A stretch of DNA of 64,000 nt from Caprimulgus europaeus. Taxonomy: Eukaryota; Chordata; Aves; Caprimulgiformes; Caprimulgidae. Positions 34,554 to 48,540 of this stretch are shown piece by piece. The translations under genes were made by a program, and so were the position numbers. The notes beneath the pieces were generated by a model. It saw nothing but the letters and a program-made list of their open reading frames with translations, did not search any database and was not told the origin of the DNA. The stretch is taken from positions 43,389,702 to 43,453,701 of the forward strand of contig OU015523.1 in the NCBI GenBank assembly GCA_907165065.1, given 5' to 3'. The first letter of the stretch is position 1. Every line of letters starts with the position of its first letter.

Positions 34554-37500
34554 AGCTTAAAAAAAAAAAAGTAACAAAAGTTTTTTGGAAGGAGTTTAAC
34601 TTTTTTGCGTTGATGTTGGTGTTCCTAAAATGCGGTTTTTCTGGTTGAAGTCACTGAGGTAGAGAAATGTGTGTGCTTGTGTATGAAATGCACAGATGTG
34701 CATTTCCCTTAGATAATTTGGACAAAATAACTGTGACTCAAAGCTTACTGTTTTACAATGAGGATTTTTCTTGCAACGTTCATACAGTGATGTGAACCAG
34801 ACAAGCAGTTTGTAGAGTACTTATAGATGCTGTCCTTGCCACAAACACATTTTTCCCATTAAGTTATTTATTATGATAATATGTGAGTGATAGGACCTCT
34901 TTTCAGACTTGAGTGGGGTGTGCCAAGGCTTCCTGGTCCTGACAAGATATTTTTCTGGTTTAGTACAGCAGTTCTGCTGAAGTCAGTGAAACTAGTCTGT
35001 GCATGTTAGTAAATACATGAATCCTAAATGCATGTTGGGAGAATTCCTAATTCAGGAGATACTGAGTGAGTGAATGAAAGAAGAAAAAAAAAAATCTGTA
35101 GTGGGGAAAAAAAATTGCTGCATTTGTAATGTTTACAGCTTTGGGGTTTAGGTGTGTTTTGCTGTTTTAGTGTATAGCTTCAAACTGATGTCAGCAATTA
35201 TCCCTTAGTGAACCCTACTTCCATTTAGTTGCAAAGTATTAATTGTGGGTTAGAAGCAGTATCTATTTTTCTTTATTCCTTTTTTAATCCACCCCAGAAT
35301 GTATAGTTTTAATTCCAGAAAGATGCTGATTTTTATTTTTTCCTATTCATCGGGTGTGCTGAAAGTAGCCTGTGATTATGCACAGAATTTTAAGATTATT
35401 TACCTTCTCAGGGAGCAGGTTGATGCTGAGTATGTGTAGGATAAATTTGTTATCAAGATAACATCATCAATTCCTTTTGGATTACACTCTTCTCTTTTTC
35501 CACTCCTCATTATAAATCTTGTGTGGTTAGGTATTTATAGGGGGGAAAAAAGCCTATGTTACTATTTTTGGTTAATATTTTTGAGAACTTTTTCTGGTAC
35601 TATAAAGTTGCAACTGGATCAATTTAAAAACCCCTAATTTTCCTACTTCTTAATAAATGCATCTTCAAATTTTGATCTTTTACACTGACAATTTCTACAT
35701 TTGCTAGAAAAATTGACTGGGTTTTTTTTTTTTTGTTTGGTTGGTTGTTTTTTTAAAGCAAGTTGTGTGTATGGAGAGGGATCCAAACCCCAAATAAAAA
35801 AGGCAACCCTCCCAAAACACTCTCAACCCCCACAGAGAACTCCAAGCCCATCAAAGAACCCTGCTTAGACTGTTTTAAAGGATAAGTCTTAAAAATCACT
35901 CACAGTTGTAATTCTCATGTTGTGTGGTGTCCTTTTTTTAATAAGACAGCTCTGGGAATTGTCCATAAACTTAGATCTTACTGCAAATGTGTATCTGAAA
36001 TCAGTTGCAATTAAGAAAATTACTGGACATTTGGGTAACAACAGTTATAAATAAATTAGAACCCTCAGGCCTCTATTCTTTTTTGCTACTTTTTTCACTT
36101 TTCATCTAATGTTGCAAAATTGAGAATTTTTAGTCAACTCTTGACTTTTTTTGTAAGAAACCTCTTGATGCTAAATTCCACTTCTGCTGGTATTCTGTAA
36201 AAGGTAAAATTCTGAAGACTTGCAGGAGAGCAGGAGTGGCAGGAATGTCTGGTTAGGTCCCCACCTGCCAGGCTGCTTTGGCACAGTGTTAAGTGATGTG
36301 CCTACCTTGATAGATGGCTCCTAGAGCAGGAGCTACTTTGAAGCTAGCATGCACTCCAGAACTGTTAGCTAAGGCACTGGACGTAATGTTCACATGCAAA
36401 AACATTCCATTTTGTATTAAAATTTATTTTATATTGTATTTTGTATTAAAATTTTATGTCTGGCTATTAATTATCCCATTGGTAACTAATTGCTGCATGA
36501 GGGATGTATAATAAGCAAAAGGAATCCTCCTCCTCTTTTTGTCTTCTTTCTCCATCGTGAATCAAGAGTCTTTAAAAGTATCACTACTGTAGAGAAAAAA
36601 AGAGTATAATATAATTTATATAATGGAGAGGCGGGTCCGTCCTTTATCCCTGTTTACCATCTGTAAGTGTCCTTGCACAGGCTTTATTCTGCATGTATGA
36701 ACTAGTGTACATGCCTGTCATGTAGTACTTAACTCATCGTGCGTGTGTTTGCGTGTATGCTACAAGGATGAACTTCTCAGAGACATGACGCTACTTCTAA
36801 GAGTGCTTGAGCGTAGTTTTTCACTTTGGGTTTGTTTGTGAGAAGCACCGCGGGTGTTTTCAAGTTAGCTGCAGTGGGACAGTAAACACAATAGTTACAG
36901 AGTGGAATTTGTGTGTTGAAGTATATAGCTATCTGGTATTAAAATAGAAAAAGATTTAGAAATAATAAAAGATTTCAGAATACAGATTCAGATTAAAATT
37001 TTTATATCTCCTTGAATAAGCCCTCTTCATGCATTATATGCATTCACATATATATGGACTTTTCATTTGAAAGACAAGAATTTTCAATTTTATTGGAATT
37101 GAGGAATTAATTGGGGTCTGTATTTACAAAGGTAAGAGTTTTTTAAAGATACTGCTATGCTTAGGAATTACATATTTAACTCTTTTATAAACATGAGTGA
37201 TGTAGGATTTATTCTGAAGAAATAAAGAATTTTCTTTCTCTGAAGAAACTGAAGTTAAAAAATACCACAACAAAACCACCAAAACAAAGAAAACATACAA
37301 AACTGACCATGGTTAAGTTGTAGCTGAACCTCCACCATTCTTCTCCCTTTTTTTCTGTTTTTTGTAATTACCTGCAGTAAGAAGCTGAAAGGACAGAGTA
37401 GAAGGGAAGGAAGATCTTATCTACAGGTTCCACGTTGGTCTGGGGTCTGGTGTATTTAGAAAAATACAGCTATAAATGTTCATGTGTGTTAAATCTGGGA

Positions 37501-39120
37501 GAAAGACTGGCAAGCTCTGGTTGAGTCTCTGGACTCCTTCCTTTCTACCTGAGAGATGACAGAGACCATAAATAAAGGTCAGTCTAGAGCACACACTGAC
37601 ACAGTGCTGCTGCTGCCACTTTGTGAGCGTTTCCCATGTGGTGGGCTGCCTAACAGGGACATGTTCAGTAAATTAAATTATTCATCTGGTGTTATTATTA
37701 AACTACTGTTTTTATAAGTAAGAACATTGTGCTGATGTGTCTTATCAGTTCTCTGAGTGATCTGGAGATGGATCTGCTGTATCTGCCTGATTACTGGAGT
37801 CCTCATGGGGCACTGTTGTGGCTGTGCACACTGTTTGTACCTAAAGCACGCAAGCTCTGGGAGCTGATTAGGTGTCTGTGGGCTCATGCAGAACTGAAAA
37901 GATCAGATGTTTTTATTGTAGCAAGCTTTTCCTGCCTGTACAGTAATTAAGATATTTTTGTTATTGTATGTGATCACCAAATGACCTAAATATCCTTTAT
38001 GAATCTTTTAAAAGTTATTTTGCTGGCTTTTTGGAGTGGTTTAACTTTAAGCTTAAATAATCATATCAGTAGGATATATTTTGGTACTGTAATCTTTGTA
38101 TAAGGATGGTATACAGCTGAAGTTCTTGACTCAAATAGTTTGAGGGTCCAGGATGGGGATCGGGAATATAAAGCAGGCACCTGGTGACGCTTTTGTGTCC
38201 TTAGCTGTGTAACCAGAGCGTGCAGGTCCCTGACAGTTTCTCTGTCCTATCTGCCAGGCTACCTCTCAGACAATTAGCCTGGGGTGTCCGAAATGTCTGT
38301 GTTTGGCAACTGACTCTTGCCTTTAATGACTTAATCTGCTTAACATCTTTATAGCAACAGATAGCCATCCCGGTATTTTAATAACGGAAAATGCCTCTTT
38401 TTAAAAAATTTTCTGGTTATATTTGAAATCCAGCCTGACAAACATAGAAGTAAAATTAAGTAGTGGAAACTGAAAAAATTCTGATTCTTTGTATTTAGGC
38501 TTTTGAGTGCAATACAATAAAGAGCTTTTTTTAATTAAAGAAAACTTTTTAAAAGACAATTGTCACAACAGAGACAATCCACTAAATCTTATTAAACATA
38601 TTGGCAAAGCCCTTGGGTTGTTTTTGTGTGTTGACTCTACCTGAAAGCCTCTCAGCAACAGACCGTAATTAAAATTTAGAAAAAGTGCCTTTTGCCATGA
38701 AAGTGTTGTCCAGGTACAGTCACATGCAGTTTTATATCTTTTTTTTTTCCCCCTCAGAGTAGTCAGCAACTGGAAACGTGAACATAACATTTCTTCATCT
38801 AGTAATAACCAGAGGGAAACAGTGGCAGGTGGAAAAGTCTGTTCTTTATTCTCGCAAAGAACAGTCTCAAAAGGAGAGAAAGTAGGTTTTTTTTTTTTTT
38901 TAGGGAACCAAACCTTGATTTTATAGGTTGGTATTATATTATTTGAAACAATGGAGTTTGCCAGCAGAACAGTGGGTTTAAGTGCTACCTTGGACCTGTC
39001 TGGTCTGCTGTGTAGACCACCTCGCCACATCCCTGGCGAGGCCACCCACTGGCAGACTGCATCCAAACCAGCAATTTCCCCAACGTGACAGCGTCGGTGT
39101 AGGTGACGTAAGCTGTGGCA

Positions 39121-39240
39121 AAGGTCTAAACTGGTAAGACGGTGTCATGTAGAATGGGCGAAGGTCTAAATGTCTTGAACATGGTCATGTAGGGTGGCCA
39201 AAGGTCTAGGTATGTTGAACACTGTTACATAAAGCTGGCC
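39121..39240. repeat. Degenerate 40-bp tandem repeat, three units
   Basis: AAGGTCTAAA starts units at 39121 and 39161, and AAGGTCTAGG starts one at 39201, an exact 40-bp step. Units 2 and 3 share a TTGAAC block at unit positions 15-20, where unit 1 has TAAGAC. Units 1 and 2 share GGTCATGTAG or a near match. A fainter fourth unit may precede (39081-39120). It is not coding in any frame I recognise. Confidence 0.85.
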
Positions 39241-42200
39241 TCAGATCCCCTGCTAACTTGCTTTCTGTGCTGGGATCCCTGCTAGCAAGGGCTTTGATAT
39301 CTGCTATATTTAAATACATTGTGAAACCAAATACCGTGTGATGTTACAGAGGGCAGAGGTGTATGTGGGTTCAACAGCTGGGGGGGAAGGGGAATGGAGG
39401 CCCCCTGTAACTGCTGGCAGTCACTCAGGTGCAGATTTCGGGAGAGGGGGTATCCAAGCAGCTGGCTGATCCTTCTGAAATGTACTGTCACCTTCCAGTA
39501 ACCTGGCTGTCCTGGTCAGGTACTTGTTTTCTCAACCAGAAACAGGATGTGGATTTCAAAAGACAGAGCTTACCTTGTTTCTCATCTGGACAGGACAACC
39601 TTCCTCTGTCTTGAGCAACCACCAAGAGGCTTATGCAAGCAGCATGTGGAGCAGAGTGTGCGTGGACATGTTCTGGCACTGCTTCATCAGTCTGAATAGT
39701 TTACCTTGCCCATCAAAAAGGGTGGAAGCAGTGATGAACCTGTCAGTTTTTACTTCTGTGAATGTCTATTTCAAAGTAACATTAAAGTATTGAGAGAGTC
39801 CTGCAACTTTAGCTAGTATGTTATTGCTGTGGGACTACTGCTGACATTAAGTTATGGTATTTTTCGTTAGAAATGCTTGTTCTAACAAAGTCCCAGAGGA
39901 GCAGCTGGCCCTCTTCAGTTGAAAACGAGGCACAATCTCGAGGAGTTAGCCCAGTGGTTAGATACAAGCCTTTGAGAGCGAGGACTCTGGGAAGGGGGAT
40001 TTTGGGAAGGCTTGGGGGATGGAATAGAAGTAGCAGCAATTTTTGTGTGTGTGTGAGCTTCCTTACAGTAAAATCTTTGATGTTGTTACTTGGGCAGTTT
40101 CCTTATTCTTCTGCAAGTCCAGGAATGAAGGTTTATTGGAGAATTTTCTGCCAGTGTCTCTTTGCATTTGTACCGTGGTTGGCAGAAGGCAACCAGCCTT
40201 TGTTTTTACATCCTGACTCTTAAACGCGTCGTTAGCTACTACACACCTTTCTAGCTGAGGGATCAGAGGCTTAGCTGTAAATATGAGGAAGGCTTAGGAT
40301 AAAGCTCGAGTATACAGGCTATTAACCCGAGGTCACTTACCACAGTGAAAGCTGTTTCTGCTGTGAGGCTTTCTTTTTTTATTCAGAGCTTGTTCTGCCC
40401 TCTGCTGACAGTTCGTGTGATGAAATGGAGATGGCATTAACGGTATTTTCATGGTAAGAGTTGCCTGTGCTAGCTTGCTGTTTGTACAGTCTGTATTACT
40501 AAACAGAATTTGAATTCCTGTCATTAATAAAACTTCTTGCCACAGGTAACTGCTGTGCCCATTAAGTTTTTAAAGTCTGTTACATGAAGGTGTGTAGTAA
40601 ATACATTAATTTTGGCCTTAGAAAATAATCTGAAGGTACAAGTTATTACTCAAGGAATAGTTATTCTGTCTTTCAAAGCTATATTTACTTTCTGAAGGCA
40701 AGCAAATTTCTGATTTTTGGCAGCCAGGCTGATTTGTGAAGGCAAGTACTTGAGTTAAGAAATGAGGATGCTTGTGCTATTTTAATGCTACCCTTGCTGC
40801 ATGCATATGCATTTCTGCCTGTGCTCATTGTATTGCACACTGTTTCCCTCCACACAGTTTTTTTGCACATTCGTGTGTTGCACATGTAATGAACAGAAAT
40901 TCCATGTATTTGTTTTTTCACCTGTGACATAGCCAAGTCTGGAGTGCTGTTCTTCAAGACACACTTCAGATTATAGTCCTGTCTACTTTCCAGTTTCACA
41001 AAGAAATGAAACAAGAAGCACTAATCACTTTGAACTTCATTAATTTCTTGAGGAGATTCATCCTATGGACTGAATAAGTTGAAGGGACCTAAAAACAAAC
41101 AAAAAAATGCATAATACATGTAAAAAGAGGCAAAATAAGGATTGTTTCAATTCTGACACATCCTCATTTCTTCAGTATCTGGCATTGCAGCCTTGATCTT
41201 CTTTTAATATTTCCTGAGTGGGGTTGAGACATCCAAACTCTTGAGAACGCCAACCTGTAAAACTGTGCATCAACTTGGTAGCTATGGTGGTCGTGAACAA
41301 GGCTGGAGCTTTTTTATCCACTTCTGCCAGTTGCATTCATGAAGCAATCAAAGTAGAGATAAGTTTGCTGTAATTTTATTGACAAGCATAATGGGATGTA
41401 TTTTTGCCAGTGGGTCTCATAGATACTTGCTGAAAGCAGGAGAGTGATGAGAGTCAGTGCAGGTTTTGTGAACGTAATCCATAGACATGGACTGTCTTAC
41501 TGTTCCTTTCCTTATCCCTCCAGCTTATCCCCATCGTGTTTTCTATACTTTAGGTTCCACCTCTCTATCCAAGTTGCATCCCTTGCTGCAGAAGACCTTA
41601 GCTCCTGCCTCTGCTTGCCTCCTTCCCTTTCTGCAGCCTCCACTTGCTCCCAAGCTCAGTCTTCCCTCTTTGTGCTCTTGATCTAGTCTTGATTTCACTG
41701 CCGCTGCCACTTCTAGCCTAAATTGTAGGTTTGATCCTGTTTTGACTTTCAGATCACTGAAAAACTTGCCATTGGAGCTGTAATTTAACTATGCTAACAG
41801 CAGGATTCCCCTTCTTGGCTACTTGCTACAGGCCCCTTCAGAGGAGCTGCAAACCTTCACCGTGGTTGCTTTACTGAGCCGCTGCCTCTCCTCCCTGCTT
41901 GTCAATTCTGACAATGAACAGCAGCCGAATGAACAAACAAGTGGGCTAGTGTGGAAAGAAGATGAGTCTTTGATAATAAATAGATTTTTATTTGAACCAC
42001 AAATTCTAATTGTAATTAACCAGCTGGGAGCTATAATTGCAATATTCCAGGGGTCTGGCTGCCATCAGGTAGTTGCTGTCTGTGTGTGCAGAGGAGGATT
42101 AGAGGTGGTGTTTGAAGGTGCTGCTTGGGGAAAAGCAAGCTGCTGTTCTGATGGGGAGCAGTTGAGACCTGGGTTTGTCACAAGGGACCACTAAGACTCG

Positions 42201-43434
42201 TTTTCAGCCTTCCTACAGAACAGTGCATTTTGTAGAGAGACACTTACTATGTGACATCTTTGCTCCCACAGACAGGATGCCCTGGGAGAGGAGCTTGCAA
42301 GTGTGCCTTTCAGGAGGAGAGCTGGGGTTACAGTCTGTATTTATCTGATAAAATTAACAACTGCAGTTCTTAGAGCAAAGGGGATGGGGACTTAATTATA
42401 GTTCAGTAACTCAGTAGGGAGCCCAAATAATGATTGCAAAGGATGAAAACTGTATTGCACTTGCAGCCCTGCGAAGACCACAGGAGATCCTGAAAACAAA
42501 GACAGAAAGGGGGGTGCTGGAGGCCCTGTCAGGTGCTTTAAAAGGACACCATCCCCTAGCTGGTCTGGCCAGTTGCTAGCTGGTGAGCTTACCCGTGGTG
42601 TTGCAGAAGGTCCATCTAAGGTCCGTCTGGCTGCTTGTTCCAGGGCACACAGGCAGGTGACCCCGAGGCACCTCGTGCGTCACGCTCTGCCTGCCTGCCT
42701 TCTTGACTCAACTGGGCTTTTCAGTGGCTCATGCTATGTAAAGGACTGGGGTGTCTGGATCCAGGTACTAAACATCCTTAGGCAGCCTCCTCCCAAACAA
42801 GTAACCTGCTTTTAGATACCAACTCAAGGAGGAAACAAAGTGTTTCCTACCTGGAAAAGAGGGCAGGAGGACTGCTGCCTCCGTAGCTAATTGGTGGTTG
42901 TTGAAGTGAGCTGGTGCTCGTGGTTTCCTGTGGGCAAGGAAGCTATGGGCTGTCTTAAGCCATAAATATGAAGGCTGGGACTGCACATTGCATTGGACTG
43001 TGAGAGCTGCGTACAGCTTTTACTGCTTTCCTGAATAGCCTTTTTCTTTTTTTAAAACAAAAAACTTTTTAAAATGAGGTTATTAACAAGGATTAATACA
43101 TGTTGATTGCATCCTTATGGTTTTCCCCAAGTTTTAAGTTTTGAAACAAGTGCTGACAGCATGCTTGTTTGCTCTGAGAAGAGTCAGGCATTTACACTGA
43201 GGAACTGTGCTTGGAGTTCGGCAGTAGGTAGGAGACTGCGCTTGAGATGTAACCAAATCCCAATTTGTTAACCCGCCTGCATACGAGTGCAAAATTGTTT
43301 TTGTTGTTGTTAAATGCAGTAGATAGGATTTATTTTTAGTGGATTTTTTTAGTTCTTTTGGGTGCTGCTTTAGTTTTACTAACACTCTTTTAACACCTTT
43401 TTTTTTTTTTTCCCCTGTCTTTCTCTGACATCAG

Positions 43435-43512
43435 CCATTGATGGATTTCTAAAAACCGATGAAAGACAAAGACTGGCAAAGGAGAGAAGAGAAGAAAGGG
43501 AGAAATACCTTG
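43435..43512 (+). CDS. MAP7D2: MAP7D2 exon: start of the microtubule-binding coiled coil
   Basis: The 78-nt exon opens with CC, which completes a codon begun upstream, then encodes IDGFLKTDERQ and [14 protein letters not shown], and ends with a single G (phase 1). Mammalian MAP7D2 has [25 protein letters not shown] here, so nearly every residue agrees. This is the N-terminal edge of the highly charged, helical microtubule-binding region. The acceptor is strong: a pure pyrimidine run at 43400-43414 followed by more pyrimidines and ACATCAG. The donor is GGTAAGA. An out-of-frame ATG at 43441 is not a start. The G joins CT of the next exon to give the first Ala of AAREQQ. No repeat or frame damage is seen. 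Confidence 0.95.
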
Positions 43513-44123
43513 GTAAGATGGCAGCAGATCTATGTGTTACTTACATATGTGTGTTAATAGGCTTAAGTTACTAACATAACATTTTTTTCTGTTCTGAATT
43601 TCAAATGTTATAGTTCAGTCTGTTCCTAGTCTTTATCACTTCTGTTATTCACTTTAAGTTGAATTATTTTTTAAAAATCTACATAGTGTTTGATTTCCAT
43701 TCGATTACTTAATATTCTATAGTTACAAGTTGACTTTCTTCCTTGATTCATGTACTGTTGAATATAGATTTATGTGCAAGATACTGACTGTTAGGATGCT
43801 GATTTGTAAAAATACCAAATAAGCCTTGAATAATACTTAGCATAATATGTAGGATGATTTGGTACAACAACCTCAATTTTAGTCTATTAAGTTTTAGCCA
43901 TGTTAAAAGACATTGTGGAGTTAAGTATGGCATAAAGCAGATACTTTTCCATAAATTTTTAAATGGTTAATCTTTCAAGAGAATGAGAAAAAATATTTGA
44001 TTTCCTGAATAACATAAACATTAATTTAATAGTTTTAAAAATAGTCAGTTATTTTTAATTTACTAGTACATCCAGGGAAATGTTGAAGAAATTGGGGGCC
44101 CAGGGTGGGGGTGTGCTGGGAAT

Positions 44124-44124
44124 G

Positions 44125-44157
<33 letters not shown>

Positions 44158-44170
44158 ATATATATGTATG
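44124..44170. repeat. (TA)n(TG)n(TA)n microsatellite
   Basis: TA units pass into nine TG units and back into TA. It is intronic. Confidence 0.92.
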
Positions 44171-44209
44171 TACAAATATGTATAAAAAAAAGGATGGTGT
44201 CCGTATACA

Positions 44210-44265
44210 CAGTTAACTTCATATATATATATGTGTGTATATATATATATATATGAAATTAACTG
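44210..44265. repeat. Imperfect inverted repeat around an AT/GT tract
   Basis: CAGTTAACTTCATATATAT on the left is mirrored by ATATATATGAAATTAACTG on the right, with one mismatch in the non-AT part and a GTGTG loop. It can fold into a 56-base hairpin. Confidence 0.8.
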
Positions 44266-46843
44266 TTCAACATTGTTTTGGACTTTCTATGTATACATAT
44301 ATATGTATAAAAATGTTTACCAGTTAACTACTTTTTCTCATTGTAATAACAAGAAAGGCCACTAGCACAGTTCCTTAAGGTTACCTGACAATACCTATCA
44401 GAAGGAATTGTCAGTGTTCTATGATCTTGTAAAATTTAAGCTAGGAGTGTATTTTGAAGAAATGTCAACTAAGACAGTGTGGACACCTGTGAAAAGAATC
44501 ATAGGAAAGTACTGTGTTTCTTGCAATAAATAAACAAGCTAACTGTTGACCATTTCTTGACAAAACCTGCGGCTTGAGACCAGTTGTCTTGACATTTTTT
44601 AGTACCATGGGCTTGGTGAGCAAGATTCCTCTTGGTAGTTCCTGTGAAAATCTGCTGTTGTTTAATATTTAATCTCCCCAGAGGTTGTCTGTATGGGGCA
44701 TGCACCAGCCTGAGTTGTAGCTTACATTCCTTTCAGGTATATTCAGTCCAGACTCTCTTCTGTCCTCTTGATTATCCCTTCTTTGCTGGTTCTTGAGAAA
44801 GTGACACAATAAGTAGATTGGAAAAGATTTGGATTAAAAGCCAGAAGAGGAGATGAGAGGGAAACTGAAAGCTGGAGAATCTGGGGATGGCTGGACCAGG
44901 GGATTTGAAAGGTGATGGCTGCAGTTCTTGTCTCCAGACATCCTATGTGCCTTCTGGAAACATAGTTTTTTAGGGTTAAGACTGTTTTTAGAATGAGGAG
45001 CTCTGGGTTTTGGTCACAGTTTCTGTGGCAAATTTGTTATAGAAATTTAGAAAAAAGCAAGGAGTTCCCCAGAAGCACAGATCTTTATGCAGCTAGAAGG
45101 TACTTTTCAGCAATATGGAATAACTTTTCACCAAAGCCAAAACTCATTTATGGTAGTTTAATATCCCTAAATCAAGGAACAAGAATTGTATGTATGTCCA
45201 TGATGACAGAATAGTTTGCTTCTCTGTCCAAAGTCAGTCCCAGGTTTCACCTGCTTACTGAGAAGGTAATCTTAGCACAATCTCTGGACACCTTGCTTTA
45301 TTTTTGGTTTTTATCAAGTCAAGCATGCTGTTTTCACCTGCTCTACCTGACGTGGCTAGTAGTCATTAACAATTAGAAACTGGTTGCTTGTCTTCCTCTA
45401 TCTCTGCGATAATTCATCTGTTGAAAAGTCTTAATTCTTCATGTGTACAAGTCCAGGCTCACCTGCAGCACTGACTCCTTTCATACTGCCCTGTCCTGGC
45501 CCGGGAGGGGTAGTGAATTCTTATAAGGCAAAAGGGGAAGACAATATCCGCTGTATTTCTAACAAGAATAAGGTAGAATATTCTCTGTAAAGCAGGTTGG
45601 ATGTGAGGAACTATTTTAGGAGGACCTAGTATTCAAGGGAAAGAAATGCAGCTATTGGAAAAGGATTGGAGGGACTCTGGCTTCAAACCAAGGGCTTCAG
45701 GCGGGAGTGGGGCTAAGAAGGACTGGAGGTCATGGCTGTGGTTAAAGACCATGAGGGTAGGAGCTGAGAGAAAAAGGCTGCTTCAAGAAGAGGGAGTTGA
45801 GATGACTGGGCAAGAGCCTAGGACTGACAGGAAGATGCTGAGAGTTAGAAGGGTGAAAACTTGCTGTACGAGGAAACAGTATCTGAAAAAGCAGACAGAG
45901 GAGGAATAGATGAGCAGGATGAAGGACTAGCTCCTGTATAAACAGTGTTAATTCTGGCTTTCCCTAACTTTCAAGTTCTTAGCCTGGCAGCTGTGAGAAT
46001 ATTCCTTCTTTGATATCAGCTGTATGTGCGTTGGTATGTGACATTACAGGCTTTTGTGTATGTAGGCATGCTTACTCAACTCCTTTTTCCTGCCTTTTTA
46101 TGGAATACACTTGCATGAGAGTGGATTTTTCCTCATGATTTGTCACGTTAGCTTCTACTTGTTCTCCTATGTACACCTGAAGCAAAAGTCCTATATGTTA
46201 CGTTGCAGTCTAAATTTCTTTAACAATAAGATGATGTCTCAAGAAGGTGATTATGACTCCAGTTGGAATAAACAACCGGGCAAAGCCTCAATAACAGAAG
46301 TAATTTTTTCCCTATGCAGAGAGGCAGATGTGAATAATGATGTAGCACCAAATTATGACCAAATAATGTATTTTCAAAACTTCATAGAAAATGTTGTTTT
46401 CATGTATTTATTTTGAAGGCAGCCCCATAATGAGAAGCATAATTTTAAAGAAATTCCAAGGGTTTTTGTTTCAACATGTATAACTGGTTCACTTTAAAAC
46501 CTACTTGGAACATTTGCTGTGTCTGAAAAGATAATTTTGGCTTTAAGTTACAGAGGGATTTGAAACAAAAACAACAACAAAAAAGTTCTCTATTCTGTAC
46601 ACTGTTTTTACATAGGTAAGGGGCACAAACTGTCATCTCATGTACAAAGGGCTTCCCTTATTTATTGAGCAAATCAGATTTACCAATCATCACAGCACTT
46701 CTGTTCACTATATTTTTTATCTTAGTGGACTAAAAACATGTGTACTTCTATTTGCTGTTTTACACTGTTGTGTCATGTTATCAAATAATTTTAAAGCAGA
46801 AGAAAATTTGTATAAAGTGGAATGTACCTTTTTCTCTGCCTAA

Positions 46844-47074
<231 letters not shown>

Positions 47075-47630
47075 TGACTTGTGTTAATTGTTGATCTCCG
47101 TGCTTTTTTTGGTGGCCTAAACATTTGTGAACATTACTTTGGGAACCACAAATGCACATCACCACATCTATAAGTACCCTGCTACACTTCCCAAAGCTTT
47201 TTTTTTTTCCTCTTGATTTTTGTCTGATCTCACAGAATAGTCATCTACTTATGCTGACATACCTGAGACTCTGACTGTCAGATGATAATGCACCAGCTTA
47301 CAAGAAGGTAGTTTTTAAAGATGAATGTTTCCATTAAAGGAAAAGATTGATTTTTTTTCCTTACTATTTTGTTTACTGTCCCAGGAACTGAAATAATGTT
47401 TGTGAAAATGTGCCGGTTTGCTTTTCCTCGGTGGCATAAAATCAGAAATTCTTACATAAAGCAGTGAAGAATCTAGGCTGGTTTAAAATTCTAGCACAGA
47501 ACAGCATTAACTGTGTATCTTTTGAAGCATCTTTATACCCTTCCTCTCTTCTACTCTCCCTGCAGAGATCATTTAAGATTCTTTTTTGCTCTAGTGAGCA
47601 AAATTTCTGACGCTGATCTCTGAACGTATT

Positions 47631-47646
47631 GTGTGTGTGTGTGTGT
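47631..47646. repeat. (GT)8 microsatellite
   Basis: Eight uninterrupted GT units. Confidence 0.9.
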
Positions 47647-48363
47647 TTCTGCATGACATGCTGTAGCAAACACTAGCACTGCTACTGTAACTGATAAAGA
47701 ATTAATTATTTTTGAAAAAGAGGGCAGCAGTTTACAAAAAAAAGGCCAAAAGAAGCCATTTCCCTAGTTCCTAGATAAAAAGGCTTGAGAAATCAGCAAT
47801 TATTAACCTTCATTTTTTTCTGCTTTCAATCTTTTATGAAAATATTTTTGCAGAAGAGGTAAAACACTTCTGCATGGGATCAGAGTAACGTACTGCTGTC
47901 CATTGAAATTTTTTTGTTGTTTGATTTTTTCACTTCAACCTGAAGAGAAACATATATCCTGCCATTCCTCTTTCAACTGTAACATACTGTTCATGCATTC
48001 TATGTAATAGCTGAGAATTCATTTGAAAATATTTGTCATGTGATTTGTTTCAAATTTTGGTACGAAAAAGGGCAAAAACCAGAAACAAATAGTAGAAGGT
48101 CTCTCTTTCTGTGGTAGCACGATTGACCTGATGTTCTCCTTCCCCAGTATTTCCTGGTGTCATAACCTTTTGCAGCTAAGCAAAGTTGATCTCCTTTATG
48201 GGGGTTGTAAGGGAAAGTGGCAAATACAAAAACTTCCAAAACATTGTCTTCAAAATTTGCACTGGAGCAGGGTGTGGAGGGGGAGAGATGTGGGAAGAGT
48301 GAGCAACTGCCTGCTTTCCCTGCCTGCATGGTTTGCCAACGACAGGGTTGTCTGACTTAAGAG

Positions 48364-48540
48364 AGGCTGTGCCAGGTCAGACCCACAGGGTCTGTTCACT
48401 GGGGACTCCATCTGCTGTAGTGGCCTCCTGCACTTGCCCAGAGATGCATGTAAGAGGCTGAGCAGACAGTGATGTTTCTCCCAAGCATCAGCAAGCCTGT
48501 TACAGCTCCCCAGCACCTCATAAATGTGATGGGAAACTTT
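48364..48540. mobile_element. Possible ancient amniote interspersed repeat
   Basis: GTGCCAGGTCAGACCCACAG, then GGTCTGTTCACTGGGGACTCC and TAGTGGCCTCCTGCACTTG, recalls an old amniote repeat with GGTCAGACCA..GGTCCATCTAG..CAGTGGCC. I cannot name the family and the resemblance is loose. Confidence 0.3.

Larger units (their letters stand above)
34171..43434 (+). other. Probable MAP7D2 intron (9.3 kb)
   Basis: It runs from the GTAAGA donor of the probable exon to the strong acceptor TCTGACATCAG before the 43435 exon. It contains an LTR-like scrap at 34526, T/G-rich tracts at 35720-35753, a 40-bp degenerate tandem repeat at 39121-39240 and otherwise unique sequence. Its ORFs (for example 167 codons at 38563-39066 on -) are not recognisable genes. 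Confidence 0.6.

Noticed and set aside
38563-39066. 167-codon ORF on the - strand
   Set aside because: It includes homopolymer-encoded Lys runs and has no recognised similarity. It is intronic and opposite to MAP7D2.
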